The notes under the pieces: generated by a model
What the model saw: only the letters and a program-made list of their open reading frames with translations
Told to the model about the DNA's origin: nothing
Database searches by the model: none
Position numbers and translations under genes: made by a program
In this document: in pieces, positions 1-9,841 of the stretch
Layout of the letters: every line of letters starts with the position of its first letter
How positions within the stretch are numbered: the stretch's first letter is position 1
Source of the DNA: Dimargaris cristalligena
Lineage: Eukaryota; Kickxellomycota; Dimargaritomycetes; Dimargaritales; Dimargaritaceae
Direction of reading: 5' to 3'
Length of the DNA: 64,000 nt
Assembly: GCA_027576995.1 (NCBI GenBank)
Contig: JANBQC010000011.1
Location: 80,427-144,426, forward strand

Positions 1-495
1 CAATGATGGACGCGCGAACTATGAATTTCTACGTAAATTGGCACAAGACTGGCCGTTACTCTTTGTCTTGGATCGTGTTGAGATAGCATGGGGGTGTGGG
101 GGTGCTGCTTGATTCACCATGTTTCCATATAAACGACTGGCCCTGCTCATCGATACTTAAGTGCCACATCATTTCTAATTTACCTTTATGTGTTTTATTT
201 TATCTATATAACCAATATTGTGGTGCTATATTGCCCTACTAGCTCCCCGAAGGCCCGGCGCCCATCAACCCGCTTCTGTTTATTATTATTAATGCCGACT
301 ATACAAATTATTTTTATCCCTGTAATTAAACGCCATTCAACTACCACAATTTAATGCCCATCTTACTCGTAATTTGTTTTTATGCTATTTACCTATTCCA
401 TTAATTTTACTCTTTATATTCATCTATCGTACTGATAGTAAACCCCCTGGACTGGACCTGCCCAGCTTCCCTATTATATCCGAACGTGAGGCAAC
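1..495. other. AT-rich intergenic DNA upstream of the protease gene
   Basis: This stretch has no supported reading frame. It is AT-rich in its 3' part and probably contains the promoter and 5' leader of the secreted protease that starts at 496. I see no clear TATA box or RNA gene. Confidence 0.5.
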
Positions 496-3099
496 ATGAT
501 GTACCGAGGCTTGGCCCTTTTTACCACAGCGGCGCTGCTCGCCGCCGGAACCCTGTCCAACGGCCAATCCCCCGTTTCCGGTACCACACAGTTCCCCATG
601 GACAAGTGGCAGCTCAATGCTATCCCCAACATTTTCGTCGTTCAATTTACCGGCGACCCGGAGTCATCCGAGGGTCGCCAAGCGGCCCGTGACTTTGATA
701 AACAAATGAAAACCGCGGGCATTCCCTTTACCGTCCGCTACAACTACACCACGCTGGTCAACGGCAAGAGTATTAAAATCGACCGGGACCACGCCGAAAC
801 CATGGCCGGCCTGGGGAGCGTTTCGGATATTTGGCGTCTGGAACTGACCTCATTGGACACGTCCGGGGGTTTACCTGACCATACCATGAGTCCCCTACCG
901 ATGCTCGAACATGCCGCCACGGGGGTCACCCGGGTCCACCAGGAGCTGAAACGCCTGGGTAAAGGCATCAAGATTGGTATTATTGATTCGGGACTGGATC
1001 TTAACCACCCCGCCTTTGGTCGGTGCTATAAAACGGCCGGCTGCCGCGTGCAGTATGGTGCCGATTTAGTAGGACCAGCTTTTGTACCCGGTAGCGACCC
1101 GGCCCCCCAGTCCAAGCCCACCGATGACTGTTTGGGACACGGCACTCATGTGGCGGGGATTATCGCCGGTGACGACGGTCCGTTCCGCGGGGTGGCCCCC
1201 GAGGCCACTTTGGGCATCTACAAGGCGATGGGCTGCGCCGGACTAACCACTTCCGATGTGATGGTCAGGGCCATGGAACTGGCCTACGCCGACAATATGG
1301 ATGTCATCAACTTGTCCATCGGGACTACTAGCGGCTGGAAGTCCTGGATCGAGTCCCAGGCCGCCGAAGCCCTGATGGCTAAGGGACGGATGGTCATTGT
1401 GGCGGCCGGTAATGACGGGCAGGGCGGTTTGTTCACGATGAACTCGCCCGCGGTGGCTCCAAGCTGCATTTCAGTGGGGGCAACCGAGTCGCCGCAGTTT
1501 TACTCGTACTATGTCAATGTAACGACACCTAATGCGAAGTGGCAGATGGCCCGGACGCCATTCCAGAGCCAATTCAACGCGACGGCCAATTTAACCAACG
1601 TGTCCCTCGCATCGGTTCGGGACACCCAGGGCACCGATCTGGGTTGCACGGAGGTGAGCAATATGGCCGGTAAGGTGGGTCTGGTCCAGCGGGGCGTTTG
1701 CCCGTTTGATACGAAGGCCCTCAATTTGCTCAAAGCCGGTGCGGTGGGAATGCTGATTTACAATAACATTGACCAGGAGATGCTCGAGGTTGCCCTGACC
1801 ACCGATATCACCATACCGGTCTTCGCCGTGGAAAAGCGGGATGGTGTGAAGCTACTCTCCGCCCTCACTACTGCCTCTTCAGCCACCTCCACCAAAATCA
1901 CGGTGGGCAGCGAGTACAGCATGTTTGATAACCCGGCGGCGAACACCGTGTCCTGGTTCTCGAGCTGGGGCCCGACACCATTCGGGGGCGCCAAACCCAA
2001 TCTGGCCGCCCCGGGCTCGCGGGTCTTCTCCACCTTGCCCGCTAGTCTGGGGGGATACGGAATAAAGTCCGGCACGTCCATGGCGGCACCCTATGTGGCT
2101 GGTGTAACCGCGCTGTTACTGGAAGCCGGCAAGGGATCCACCAACAAGACCCTCGTTTCGGCCCTCTTTAATACCGGTACCCCCGTCCGTCTTGCCAACG
2201 GTCTCTACCATAGCGTGGCCCAACAGGGCGGCGGTATCGTCCATGCCTACCAGGCCCTCACCGCCCAAGTGACCCTGTTGAATTCCTCGCTGTGGGGTCG
2301 GTACAAAGGGGCCTACCAATTCTACGGCGCCTCCACCCTCCGCGTTTCGTTGGACATGGTCAATTACAGTAAGCGGGATATCCAATACCGGTTCGAATAT
2401 AAACCCGCCCAATCGGTGGCCGGCTTTTACGCGAACCGCACCCTAGCCAACACCCCCATCCAAGGGACCGCGACCGCTAAAGTGACCCTGCAGCAGACTT
2501 CGCTGAAGGTCAAGGCCGGCAAGCAGGGTAAAATTGAGGTGACCATCGATCCCAGTAAGCTATCCAGCAGCCAATACTGGGTCTACAGTGGTTTCGTCAC
2601 CGCCTACCCCGCGTCCGGCTACACCGGGCTTAACTACAGTATCCCCCTGCTAGGTATGGGTTACGGCACCAACGACATCCCGATTCTTCCCCCGGCCAGC
2701 GTGGGTCTGCCCTGTCTCGCCAGTGCGGTGACCGGGCTTTGTCAACCTGCCGGAACTTCGTTCACGCTCCAGGGCGACGACCTGCCCGTCCTGGTCCTGC
2801 GTATTCAGAGTCCGTTCCTCGTCATCAAGCTGCGGGTCAACAAGGCCTCGAGCCCCAATACCGAGTGGGCCGTGGTCATTGAGAAGCAGTTTGGCCATTT
2901 ACCCCGCAACGTCGATTCAACCGGCTGTACCCAATATATTTACAAGTGGAACGGAAAGACGTTTGACCCCAAGCAGTCGAACAAGACCATCTTCGACGTC
3001 CCCAATGGGAAATACGTATTCCAACTTACGCTGTATGCGACCACCAAGAGCGATACTCCCGTTATTTGGACCTCCAAATCATTTACTATTGCACGCTAA
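496..3099 (+). CDS. Secreted subtilisin-like serine protease (S8 family) with PA and Fn3-like regions
   Basis: A single-exon frame encodes 867 residues. Residues 1-25 form a signal peptide (hydrophobic core LALFTTAALLAAG). An inhibitor-I9-like propeptide follows at about 45-120. The catalytic triad is visible: Asp164 in IIDSGLDLNHPAFG, His215 in GHGTHVAGI and Ser528 in GTSMAAP; Asn306 in AAGNDG is the oxyanion residue. A protease-associated (PA) insert (about 370-480, with VGLVQRGVCPF) interrupts the catalytic domain. The C-terminal 280 residues resemble the Fn3-like domain of C5a-peptidase-type subtilases, with several N-glycosylation sequons. This architecture matches large extracellular subtilases, so it probably degrades protein outside the cell or in the wall. 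The start is the first ATG; the alternative ATG one codon later keeps the signal peptide. It is convergent with the next gene. The exact substrate cannot be inferred. Confidence 0.93.
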   Translation: MMYRGLALFTTAALLAAGTLSNGQSPVSGTTQFPMDKWQLNAIPNIFVVQFTGDPESSEGRQAARDFDKQMKTAGIPFTVRYNYTTLVNGKSIKIDRDHAETMAGLGSVSDIWRLELTSLDTSGGLPDHTMSPLPMLEHAATGVTRVHQELKRLGKGIKIGIIDSGLDLNHPAFGRCYKTAGCRVQYGADLVGPAFVPGSDPAPQSKPTDDCLGHGTHVAGIIAGDDGPFRGVAPEATLGIYKAMGCAGLTTSDVMVRAMELAYADNMDVINLSIGTTSGWKSWIESQAAEALMAKGRMVIVAAGNDGQGGLFTMNSPAVAPSCISVGATESPQFYSYYVNVTTPNAKWQMARTPFQSQFNATANLTNVSLASVRDTQGTDLGCTEVSNMAGKVGLVQRGVCPFDTKALNLLKAGAVGMLIYNNIDQEMLEVALTTDITIPVFAVEKRDGVKLLSALTTASSATSTKITVGSEYSMFDNPAANTVSWFSSWGPTPFGGAKPNLAAPGSRVFSTLPASLGGYGIKSGTSMAAPYVAGVTALLLEAGKGSTNKTLVSALFNTGTPVRLANGLYHSVAQQGGGIVHAYQALTAQVTLLNSSLWGRYKGAYQFYGASTLRVSLDMVNYSKRDIQYRFEYKPAQSVAGFYANRTLANTPIQGTATAKVTLQQTSLKVKAGKQGKIEVTIDPSKLSSSQYWVYSGFVTAYPASGYTGLNYSIPLLGMGYGTNDIPILPPASVGLPCLASAVTGLCQPAGTSFTLQGDDLPVLVLRIQSPFLVIKLRVNKASSPNTEWAVVIEKQFGHLPRNVDSTGCTQYIYKWNGKTFDPKQSNKTIFDVPNGKYVFQLTLYATTKSDTPVIWTSKSFTIAR

Positions 3100-3537
3100 T
3101 CTGATCTGATGATACTTTAGTTTAAGTTATTTTTGAGTTTAATGAAATCCAATTCACGAAAATCAATATTTCGTAGTAACCCTAGATGGGCAATGAGGTG
3201 GCCGTGGGTTTTGTGCGCCGGGCAGCCCCTTGGACTATAGGCTACCAAGGGGTGCATAGAGGGGGTTAATAATATAGATGCCGGATAAACCGGGTGAATA
3301 TAATAGGGATAAGAGTCGGATAGGGGGGGGGACACTCGAGGGGGAAATAGCAACGTAGGGAAGGGTGGTAAGTAGAATACAGGCAATGCATCAGAAAAAA
3401 ACGTTAAACCAAAGAAACGACCTGCTTATATAGGTCACTGAAAAGGGTACGGACTAAATCGCGCTGGCTAACTCGATAAAATTATTGAAAAAGATACTAC
3501 GGATACAATTATACCCGGCATCAAAAAGGTGTAGACC
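3100..3537. other. Convergent intergenic spacer
   Basis: This 438-bp stretch separates two convergent genes. It is mixed GC with G-runs on the plus strand and no supported frame. It should hold both 3' UTRs; no perfect AATAAA was noticed. Confidence 0.4.
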
Positions 3538-5220
3538 TTAGTCCGAAGCCAACTCCAGTTTCTTGATTTGCTCCAGTAATCCCGGGTAGGCCTTGATCCA
3601 CTCCAATACATCGGGGGCATTGGCGGTTCCGGAATGGGGGATGTTGGAGGAAGTGGACGGTTCCCCCGGTAGCTTATTCCGTTCCGCCGGCTCATAGGTA
3701 TGCGACGGGGTGTCACTTACGCGGCGACGGTAATGCGTCCTTGCTGACCCTTCTGGCTGGTACTCGTCCCAGCGAGGCATACTGGAGGATTCCCGCCCCG
3801 AAGAGTGGGTGCGGCGAATCCTGGGGGTGGGTGGCGACACCGTATGGTGGTGGTGGTAGTGCTGGCGATGGTGGTAGCCGGTGTAATCCCCCCGCGGTGG
3901 CGGTTCATCGTACGAGAATCCCGGATGTCGGTAGTCGGCGGAGTAGGGGGCATCATTAAAGGCGGAGTATTCCGGCCCCTGCGTATGAACCGTCGGCCGA
4001 GCGGAGCGGCGGGGCTCACCATAAGGGTGGCGGGTCGTGGGCCAAGCGGTGTTTGGTGACGCCGGCTGGGATAATGGGTGGCTGGCCGGGTTGGTCGTCG
4101 GATAGGAGTCGGCCACTTCATAGTGCCGCGGATACGAAGGCGGGGCGTAGCCCCGGATCAATCTATCGTGGGCCTCTTGGGCGTGGCGGACTGTACGCTT
4201 AAGTTTAGCTACCTCGTCATTTAGCTGGGCGTTATCCTCGCGGCATCGGGCGAGGTCATGGTCCAATCGATCGGCCCTCCGCTCGCTAATGTGGTGTTGG
4301 GTACTGAAGTACTCCCTCTCCCGGTCTATATTTTCCCGCCGTTTAAGTTCTTCGAGTAGAGTGGTAATGTGGGCCTCCTGGCGTTTGTACTTGACGTTCC
4401 GTACATGCAATTCTTCCTGTAATTTATCGTAGTCCAACTGCAGTTTGTCCATGTTGATATTCATGACCTCGGTCCGCTTATTTAGCTCACTGTACGACAT
4501 TACTAATCTATACCGATCGTCGGCCACGTTCTTCCAGTATTGGGCGTAGGCGACTATATCTTTGATGACTGTCGGAGATATGCCCGTTGGGGACACCGTC
4601 GCAGACGCCGGAGGGGGCTCCTGGGGTTCTTCGACCCCCGGTAGGTTAGTGTCGCTTATTGGCGATAGTAATATAGGCAGAATTTCGTCGGGCATGGTGC
4701 CGTCGAGGTTGAGAAGCGAATCGACGGTCGCTGTTTTGGGCGAGGGGGCATCCCTCGGGGGCGATAGGGGGGGTGGGGATAGTGGTGGCGGCGAATGCAA
4801 CTTTTGGGAAGCCCCGGGGTCGGTTAAGGCTCGGTTCGGACTCCTAGGGGATATCGGCCATTCCCGAGGCTCCTCCTGGGTCGCCGACAAAGGTCGCGGC
4901 GGCCGACGGTGCCGGGCAGAAAGGGGCGCCCGGTTGCTGGCCAAAGGAGGGACGAGGCCAACCCCGAGGGGTTCGCTAGGTAGTATACGCAAGGGACGAC
5001 TTCGGGGGTGACCCTCGGGTCTCGTGAATGAAATTGGAACGGGCACCTGGGTGGGGGATTCTATCAGCAACAGTTCGGCGGTGGCCACGGAGATGTTCGA
5101 GCTCAAATTGACACTAGGTGAGCTGGCGTCAGCATGAGCTATAGGTGGTTGGCTATGACGTGACCTTCGGGAACGGGCCCTTTCGGAATCCAGTGGGTAC
5201 TCGATCGGAGAGTCGTCCAT
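3538..5220 (-). CDS. Unrecognised coiled-coil protein with disordered flanks
   Basis: A single-exon frame of 560 residues. I do not recognise the family. Residues 1-210 are rich in Pro, Ser and Arg (for example PPPLSPPPLSPPRD) and look disordered. Residues about 210-350 are heptad-rich and strongly charged (YSELNKRTEVMNINMDKLQ onward, then a long E/K/R segment), predicting one long coiled coil. The C-terminal 200 residues are Pro/Tyr/His-rich, with a His cluster and several SP/TP dipeptides, ending in a short amphipathic helix (IKAYPGLLEQIKKLELASD). A cytoplasmic scaffold or polarity protein regulated by proline-directed kinases is an inference only. The first Met (MDDSPIEYPLD) is preceded by purines and fits a start. 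Codon use is GC-rich at third positions, as in neighbouring genes. Confidence 0.75.
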   Translation of the reverse strand: MDDSPIEYPLDSERARSRRSRHSQPPIAHADASSPSVNLSSNISVATAELLLIESPTQVPVPISFTRPEGHPRSRPLRILPSEPLGVGLVPPLASNRAPLSARHRRPPRPLSATQEEPREWPISPRSPNRALTDPGASQKLHSPPPLSPPPLSPPRDAPSPKTATVDSLLNLDGTMPDEILPILLSPISDTNLPGVEEPQEPPPASATVSPTGISPTVIKDIVAYAQYWKNVADDRYRLVMSYSELNKRTEVMNINMDKLQLDYDKLQEELHVRNVKYKRQEAHITTLLEELKRRENIDREREYFSTQHHISERRADRLDHDLARCREDNAQLNDEVAKLKRTVRHAQEAHDRLIRGYAPPSYPRHYEVADSYPTTNPASHPLSQPASPNTAWPTTRHPYGEPRRSARPTVHTQGPEYSAFNDAPYSADYRHPGFSYDEPPPRGDYTGYHHRQHYHHHHTVSPPTPRIRRTHSSGRESSSMPRWDEYQPEGSARTHYRRRVSDTPSHTYEPAERNKLPGEPSTSSNIPHSGTANAPDVLEWIKAYPGLLEQIKKLELASD

Positions 5221-7863
5221 GGTATTATAGGCAATTGGAATTTAAAAAGAGAAAGAGAGAGGGTGGAGGCAAAGTAGGCGGCAACGGGATTATGCAGTGA
5301 ATAAGAGGGAAGGAAACACGAAAGGCCGAATAGCCCGGAACTTAAGCAAGGGTCTGAATATGCTTATAAGCAATACGCCCGCTTATAAAAAAAAGTAAAG
5401 TGGCCACCCCGAATAACCCTGTGAACAGTACTAACAATAGTGTAGGGAACCGGAAGGCGCGTGGTGCGAAGGCGGGAACCGCACACGAGAGAGCCCGTCC
5501 CAAGGCTTTGAAACTCCGCTTCGGGTCCTGCTTGATTGAATAGGGAACACTGCCGAGAGGGTATATTATAATAGCCGGAGGCAAGCTGTTACACATGGGC
5601 GTCTAGCTGCATACCCAGGAGCACTAGGAGTATGCCGAGTGCGTTCGAAAGCAGCCTGGTGTAATATACAATCACAATATAGAGTGGAAAGAACAAATGG
5701 CGAATGACGGTTATACTAAGCGTGACGCTACTAGTCTTTATATAGTGTATCTTTACATAGGAACGGCACTAAACCATTAAGATTCCTTGGATTACTCAGA
5801 TTGACGCCCGCTCATGTTTGAAGTTCAGGGGGAAGAGTGTAAGTGCAGCGTATTGCGCCTTTTCCAGCCCCATTAGCCCGACCAAGACACGATGCTTCTA
5901 GGAATATTCGATATACCGCACTAAGGGGATCTTACGCTTTTCATTGAATACCGGGATTAATTTCTTGGGGATACTCTTAACATAGTGGCTCATGTAATCA
6001 GCCTTTGATCATTACCGAACATCCCACGTACAACAATTGTTTACCTTCAAAGATAAGTTTAGTATAGGCCCATCTACGTGTACCAGGTGCCTACAGAGCT
6101 ATGGCCCGTAGCCAGGCAACATGGCTTACCAATGTTTACCAATCACGCTACCTAATCGACCGACGGTAATCGGGCCATGGGCCACTATTCCCCGCACCTA
6201 TGAAAGTAAACTAGATACCCTTGATTATTCAGAGTGGAAATGCGGCACGAGATGGGTATATGGACACACGACTAGCCCCAACTAATCTTTTCCCGCCGAA
6301 TAACCATTGTTGTTCTTTCCACTACGGCCATCGGGGTTGGCAAGAGGGAGGGGTCGCGTAGCTAGCGGCATTTTAAATAAAGGAGGAGATTCCACTCGAT
6401 TTGCATTGATTTTCAAAATGAATCTTGCCAGCGGGGATAGTCTTTGGGAACTTCCTGTTATACCTCCCTTTTTCTCGAACGACACTCTTTATAGCTGCAA
6501 TCCAAGGTGGAATGTCGCATTGGCCATTATCGATGCATTCTGAGACCATTTTGCGGGTGCGGGGCTATACCCGTTGTCCACGCCCACAGTCTCCCAAATT
6601 AAGTGCATCTTATTTTAAAAATAGCCCCACTCAAAGCGGCAAACTAATCCTTCCACAGCATTGGCGAGGGAAGGGGTAAGGCCTAATATACCTGCTGGAC
6701 TTAAAGCCGCACAACGAGAACCAATTCTCCTCACCAATCGTCGGTTAGTATTTGCGGAGGGCTAAATGTTAGGTTAATCAGATACAAAAACCCTGTCACT
6801 TGCCCCCTTTACGATTGTATATACATTGTCGCTGTGAGCCAATCTGGTGCTATTTCAGCTAGCCACGTATGTAAATAGGCAAACCGACCTTGAGTGGCTA
6901 TTTTATTCACCGATCTAATTAAGCCGCCGATTCCATCTATCCCTACTGATTATTCGTAAAGTGAGGACGAGTAGCAACCATCGGCCACTCTACTCCCAAT
7001 TAGGCCAAGATGTGACAGCATTGGGGAAGACTATAGATGTTTAAAACTGGTCTTCGCTTGGGTATCCCATTTGATGAGTACCAAACCCTTCACCACAATT
7101 GAGTTTTATTTGACTCGCCGACAATTGGGCTAACATGTATCGTCACCTTCCTCTACCACAACTATAACATGGAAAGTCCCATTTTTGAAGAGGCTTATGG
7201 TGAGGAATCAGCAGGTTACAACAATATACGCATATTATAGGGAAAAGAAGAGAATTCCAAAATCCCTGATAGGCTACAATCGCCACACAGATTGCCCGCC
7301 GATCCACGTCAATCTAGGGTGTGATTCGTGGGGATATGGATGGGCCAAAATGAGTAGGCGGACCCTGCTAAGTTACCGAGCGGTCCTCCTTTAATATTGG
7401 CCACACACAAAACCCTTAAAGAAGTTGATGGGCTGTGTATCCAGCGATTGTTAAGGGAAATGGAGGCTTGAAGGCGGCGACCTTTCTCATTCATCTACCC
7501 ATATATAATACCCCGGCTCCGTCTGGCCCTCCAGATTGTTAACTCGATAATACCCTCTTCCACTCCCCCCATTATTGTACGATATCCATCGGCGTACAGG
7601 CTATGCCACCTTCTTTTTATGACCTGCTAATATTATCCGTATCACTTCTAATCATTTGTATTTATTGTGACATTTAGTAATATTCACAACCCTACCCCTC
7701 CCCTCCGAAGACCTTTACCATTTACTTTAGCCCATGTGCCCAACTATTGACCACCTCACTATTTAAACTCTGCTATTCTAAATAATCGTTTAGTGGCCAT
7801 TATACATATATTTCTGTTAATATTTCTGTTCCTTTCATCAACACACCATATCTTCCTGTTATC
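5221..7863. other. 2.6-kb divergent intergenic region
   Basis: This AT-richer DNA lies between the divergent coiled-coil (-) and Kelch (+) genes. Frames here are short and lack the codon bias of the real genes. An 84-codon frame on the minus strand at 5342-5596 has one hydrophobic segment but no other support. The last 350 bases before 7864 are pyrimidine-rich and probably form the Kelch promoter and leader. Confidence 0.45.
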
Positions 7864-9396
7864 ATGCGGGTAACCATTAGCTTAGCATTATGTCTACCCC
7901 TGCTTGGGGCTGTATTCCCCCTCTCCACTCGTGGTGCTGATGTAGACGTTGGTCGGTTCGACCATTCGAGTATCTATTTTAACAAGGCGTTATTTATCCT
8001 GGGCGGCCAGGTAGACCATAATGGCACGCTAGCCAGTAGCCATCTGTCGTTGGACCTGGCGACCCCCTTTAACACCGACCAACCCCCATGGCTGGCCACG
8101 GAGTCCAGCACCGAAGCGCCCCCGCCGGCCGTGGGTATGGCCGTGGGGTGGGTGGACGGGATTTCCCAGCGCCAGGTACTGGCCCGCGGCGGGCGTACTG
8201 TTAATGAAGATAATTCCAACACGACCGACCGCGTCACAGTATCGGGCCACGATTCGTTTATTTACGGTTCGCAAAATCAGCAATGGGCCCAAATCACCAT
8301 GGCTTCCCCAGCCAAGAGCAGTAGTGAGTCGGAAGCGGCCCTTTACGGGGCGAGTCTGGTTACCCCACCCCACGGCCGATGGTTGATCCAGTTCGGCGGT
8401 TTGGGGACCAGCGGTAGTAGCGTTGCCACTACCATGAAACTAAGCATCACCAAAATGGAACAAAACGTCTACCCGCCCCAGGAAGATACACCCTCGCCGC
8501 GGCACCACCACACGGCGGTCATCCACCAGTCGATTTACATGGCGGTGGTAGGGGGCCAGGCCGAGCAAGCCGCGGGAAAGGAAACGGATTCGCCCCTGGC
8601 TGATACGGTATATTTGTTCAACACGCTCAAGGAGACCTGGTCCCAATCCCCCGCCACCGGATCCCAGTGGTTCCGCACATTGACTCAGTCGCCGGGCGTC
8701 ATGTACCACAGCCGCATCATTTTCTACGGGGGCCTAATCCAAAACGAGCGTACCATCAACCACCAGTTTCTCATCCTGGATTACGCCAGCGGTCACTACA
8801 CGTGGCATAACCGGACCGTGGCCAATATGCCGTCCACCGGGCGTTACGGTCACTCGGCTACTCTGGTCGGTCGCTACCTCATTATTGCCTTTGGTACCGA
8901 CGGCACCGGCCCCCTAGATGATACCATCGTGGTGGACTTGGAAACCTGGGAACGGATGCAGGTCTTTGACCAGGAGCGAGCGCTGGATGTACCCGCCGAA
9001 GACCGCACCCTACTGGATGAGGCGAACAACAAGGGCGCCATCCACATGTCGGCCGGGAAAATCGCCGGTATCGTTATTGGCGGCCTGGCCGGACTCGGTT
9101 GCGTGGGGTTCCTCGTTTGGTGGGGGGTGTTCTACCGAAGTTCCCAGGCCCAAAAGCAGGCCGAGTCAGAAATGGGCAAGTCCCGGCACAACTCCCTGTT
9201 TTTATTCCTCGACAAATTACCCATCGGAGGGGGTGATGGGCCACCCTCGGGTGGTAGTCGTATCCACTCCATGATGAGCCCCGGCTTCCGAAGCCGCTTC
9301 CCCAAGTCTCCCCGCACGCCCCGGGAGTCCCATATGAAACATGTTTCATTGGCGTTCCCGATGCCGCCCATGCCCGAGAAGAAACCCATTGCCTAA
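7864..9396 (+). CDS. Type I membrane protein with Kelch-like beta-propeller ectodomain
   Basis: A single exon of 510 residues. Residues 1-24 form a signal peptide (MRVTISLALCLPLLGAVFPL). About 30-375 show repeated Kelch-type blades: FDHSSIYFNKALFILGG, LIQFGG, HHHTAVIHQSIYMAVVGG, GVMYHSRIIFYGG and YGHSATLVGRYLIIAFG, each with the hydrophobic strand then GG or G. A transmembrane helix follows at about 397-422 (KIAGIVIGGLAGLGCVGFLVWW). A roughly 85-residue cytosolic tail is basic and Ser/Pro-rich (RFPKSPRTPRES). The ectodomain carries several NxT/S sequons. Single-pass Kelch proteins of this layout are frequent in early-diverging fungi; their ligands are mostly unknown. A cell-surface adhesion or sensing role is inference. 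An AATAAA lies 14 bases after the stop codon. Confidence 0.88.
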   Translation: MRVTISLALCLPLLGAVFPLSTRGADVDVGRFDHSSIYFNKALFILGGQVDHNGTLASSHLSLDLATPFNTDQPPWLATESSTEAPPPAVGMAVGWVDGISQRQVLARGGRTVNEDNSNTTDRVTVSGHDSFIYGSQNQQWAQITMASPAKSSSESEAALYGASLVTPPHGRWLIQFGGLGTSGSSVATTMKLSITKMEQNVYPPQEDTPSPRHHHTAVIHQSIYMAVVGGQAEQAAGKETDSPLADTVYLFNTLKETWSQSPATGSQWFRTLTQSPGVMYHSRIIFYGGLIQNERTINHQFLILDYASGHYTWHNRTVANMPSTGRYGHSATLVGRYLIIAFGTDGTGPLDDTIVVDLETWERMQVFDQERALDVPAEDRTLLDEANNKGAIHMSAGKIAGIVIGGLAGLGCVGFLVWWGVFYRSSQAQKQAESEMGKSRHNSLFLFLDKLPIGGGDGPPSGGSRIHSMMSPGFRSRFPKSPRTPRESHMKHVSLAFPMPPMPEKKPIA

Positions 9397-9409
9397 TTTC
9401 ACCCTGACG

Positions 9410-9415
9410 AATAAA
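9410..9415 (+). terminator. AATAAA polyadenylation signal of the Kelch gene
   Basis: A perfect AATAAA lies 13 bases after the stop codon of the Kelch protein, followed by T-rich and C-rich sequence. Such proximity implies a very short 3' UTR or an additional downstream signal. Confidence 0.5.
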
Positions 9416-9841
9416 CACTTTGTTATTCCCTCCCCCCGCCACTGTCGTCCATTCATAGCAACGATGCCGATTTATTTCAGCCCATTATCTACTATGAAAC
9501 CCGAATAAATATGCGGTTCTCGATCGACATGACTTTAGAGGTTAATAGGTTCATTAAGCTATATGAAATAATGTATCCAATATTGAAAGGGTCTAAACTA
9601 GAAGCTAGGGGTACTATAATATATAAGTGAGAGGAGTGAGAGGGGATACACAAACACCGATATATGGGACATAGCAATACAGAGTGTGATACGGTGACAA
9701 ATGAATGAATGGTAAAGGGAGGGGGGATTTAGGGCAATAAGAAATATAAGCGTGGGTATTAACTGCCACGGCTTTGGTGTACATCAAAAACAAAATACAC
9801 CCTCTTATAAAACACTCTCCAGTTGTTGCAGCGTGGTTGGA
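9416..9841. other. Convergent intergenic spacer
   Basis: About 430 bases between the convergent Kelch and sugar-transporter genes. It is AT-rich with no supported frame and should carry the 3' UTRs of both. Confidence 0.4.

Noticed and set aside
5342..5596. 84-codon minus-strand frame with one hydrophobic segment, upstream of the coiled-coil gene
   Set aside because: No signal peptide, domain, splice link or codon bias; a single hydrophobic run is common in chance frames of this composition.
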